In this document: positions 5,248 through 5,538 of the stretch, piece by piece | How positions within the stretch are numbered: the first letter of the stretch is position 1 | How the letters are laid out: each line of letters starts with the position of its first letter | From: an uncultured Fusicatenibacter sp. | Lineage (GTDB): Bacteria; Bacillota; Clostridia; Lachnospirales; Lachnospiraceae | DNA: 5,538 nt | Direction: 5' to 3' | Assembly (NCBI GenBank): GCA_902493585.1 | Contig: CABUPZ010000125.1 | Coordinates: forward strand, 1 to 5,538 | The notes under the pieces: generated by a model | The model's database searches: none | Told to the model about the DNA's origin: nothing | The model's input: the letters and a program-made list of their open reading frames with translations, nothing else | Made by a program: the position numbers and the translations under genes

Positions 5248-5538
5248 ATGAAAAAACTGGTAGTAACCGACAAATCTGCCTGCAAGGCATGTCTTCAGTG
5301 TGAGGTTGCCTGCTCCACAGCTTTCTACAAAGTCTTTGATCCGGAAAAATCCTGTATCCGTATCGTGGAGAAAAACGGCGCCGTCAAAACAAATGTATGT
5401 ATTCAGTGCGGCAAATGCGCCCGTGTCTGTCCGGAAGGCGCAATTTCTCAGAATGCCAAAGGCACTTACGTGATCAACAAAAAACTTTGTGTCGGATGCG
5501 GCAAATGTGTAGAAGCCTGTCCCATGGGCGTTATGGTA
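5248..5538 (+). CDS. Polyferredoxin-like [4Fe-4S] electron-transfer protein (HycB/CooF type), 3' end cut by window edge
   Basis: Ninety-seven codons are visible from the ATG at 5248, which follows GGAGG at 5236-5240 with a seven-base gap; the frame is open at the right edge. Three four-cysteine motifs are present: Cys12, 15, 18 and 22 (CKACLQCEVAC, no proline after the last Cys), then Cys51, 54, 57 and 61 followed by Pro, then Cys81, 84, 87 and 91 followed by Pro. Cys36 is additional. This pattern is typical of small electron-transfer subunits that pass electrons between ferredoxin and a catalytic partner such as a hydrogenase, formate dehydrogenase, CO dehydrogenase or tungsten aldehyde oxidoreductase. 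Family members usually carry four clusters over roughly 130-200 residues, so a fourth motif is expected beyond the edge. No signal peptide is seen, so it is probably cytoplasmic. The partner gene is probably the next one to the right; which enzyme it is cannot be told here. Confidence 0.9.
   Translation, partial: MKKLVVTDKSACKACLQCEVACSTAFYKVFDPEKSCIRIVEKNGAVKTNVCIQCGKCARVCPEGAISQNAKGTYVINKKLCVGCGKCVEACPMGVMV

Overview
The window looks like chromosomal DNA of an anaerobic, low-to-moderate-GC Firmicute, most likely a gut Lachnospiraceae (Clostridia). The reasons are the wording of the trigger factor and Hsp70 proteins, an Hsp70 ATPase domain without the roughly 24-residue insertion of Gram-negative DnaK, strong AAGGAGG-type ribosome sites, and promoters of the housekeeping type, several with a TGn extension. 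The family assignment is inference from protein character, not from a search. There are no mobile elements, CRISPR repeats, tRNAs or rRNAs.

Layout from left to right. Positions 1-1300 (minus) hold trigger factor, cut by the left edge probably within a few codons of its stop. Positions 1454-2002 (minus) hold a DJ-1/PfpI-family protein, separated from trigger factor by a weak A/T-rich terminator that overlaps the trigger-factor promoter. Positions 2003-2299 are a divergent promoter region serving the DJ-1 gene to the left and a CYTH-domain triphosphate hydrolase (2300-2761, plus) to the right. The CYTH gene ends at a strong terminator that also works on the other strand. Positions 2814-3164 have no confident gene but contain a promoter-like motif and two overlapping short minus-strand frames. 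Positions 3165-4916 (minus) hold a 583-residue DnaK-type Hsp70 with a GTG start and no grpE, dnaJ or hrcA beside it, so it is probably a second, stand-alone Hsp70. Positions 4917-5247 are a second divergent promoter region. From 5248 (plus) begins a polyferredoxin-like electron-transfer protein with three four-cysteine motifs in the visible 97 residues; it runs off the right edge.

Functionally, trigger factor and Hsp70 act on overlapping sets of nascent and unfolded proteins, and DJ-1 relatives are linked to carbonyl and oxidative stress, so the left two thirds has a protein-quality-control flavour. Each gene nevertheless seems to have its own promoter, so this is a neighbourhood rather than one operon. 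The iron-sulfur protein probably serves an anaerobic oxidoreductase encoded further right. I did not find a convincing undescribed system. The items most worth checking are the stand-alone Hsp70 with its leader frame and the 2814-3164 interval.
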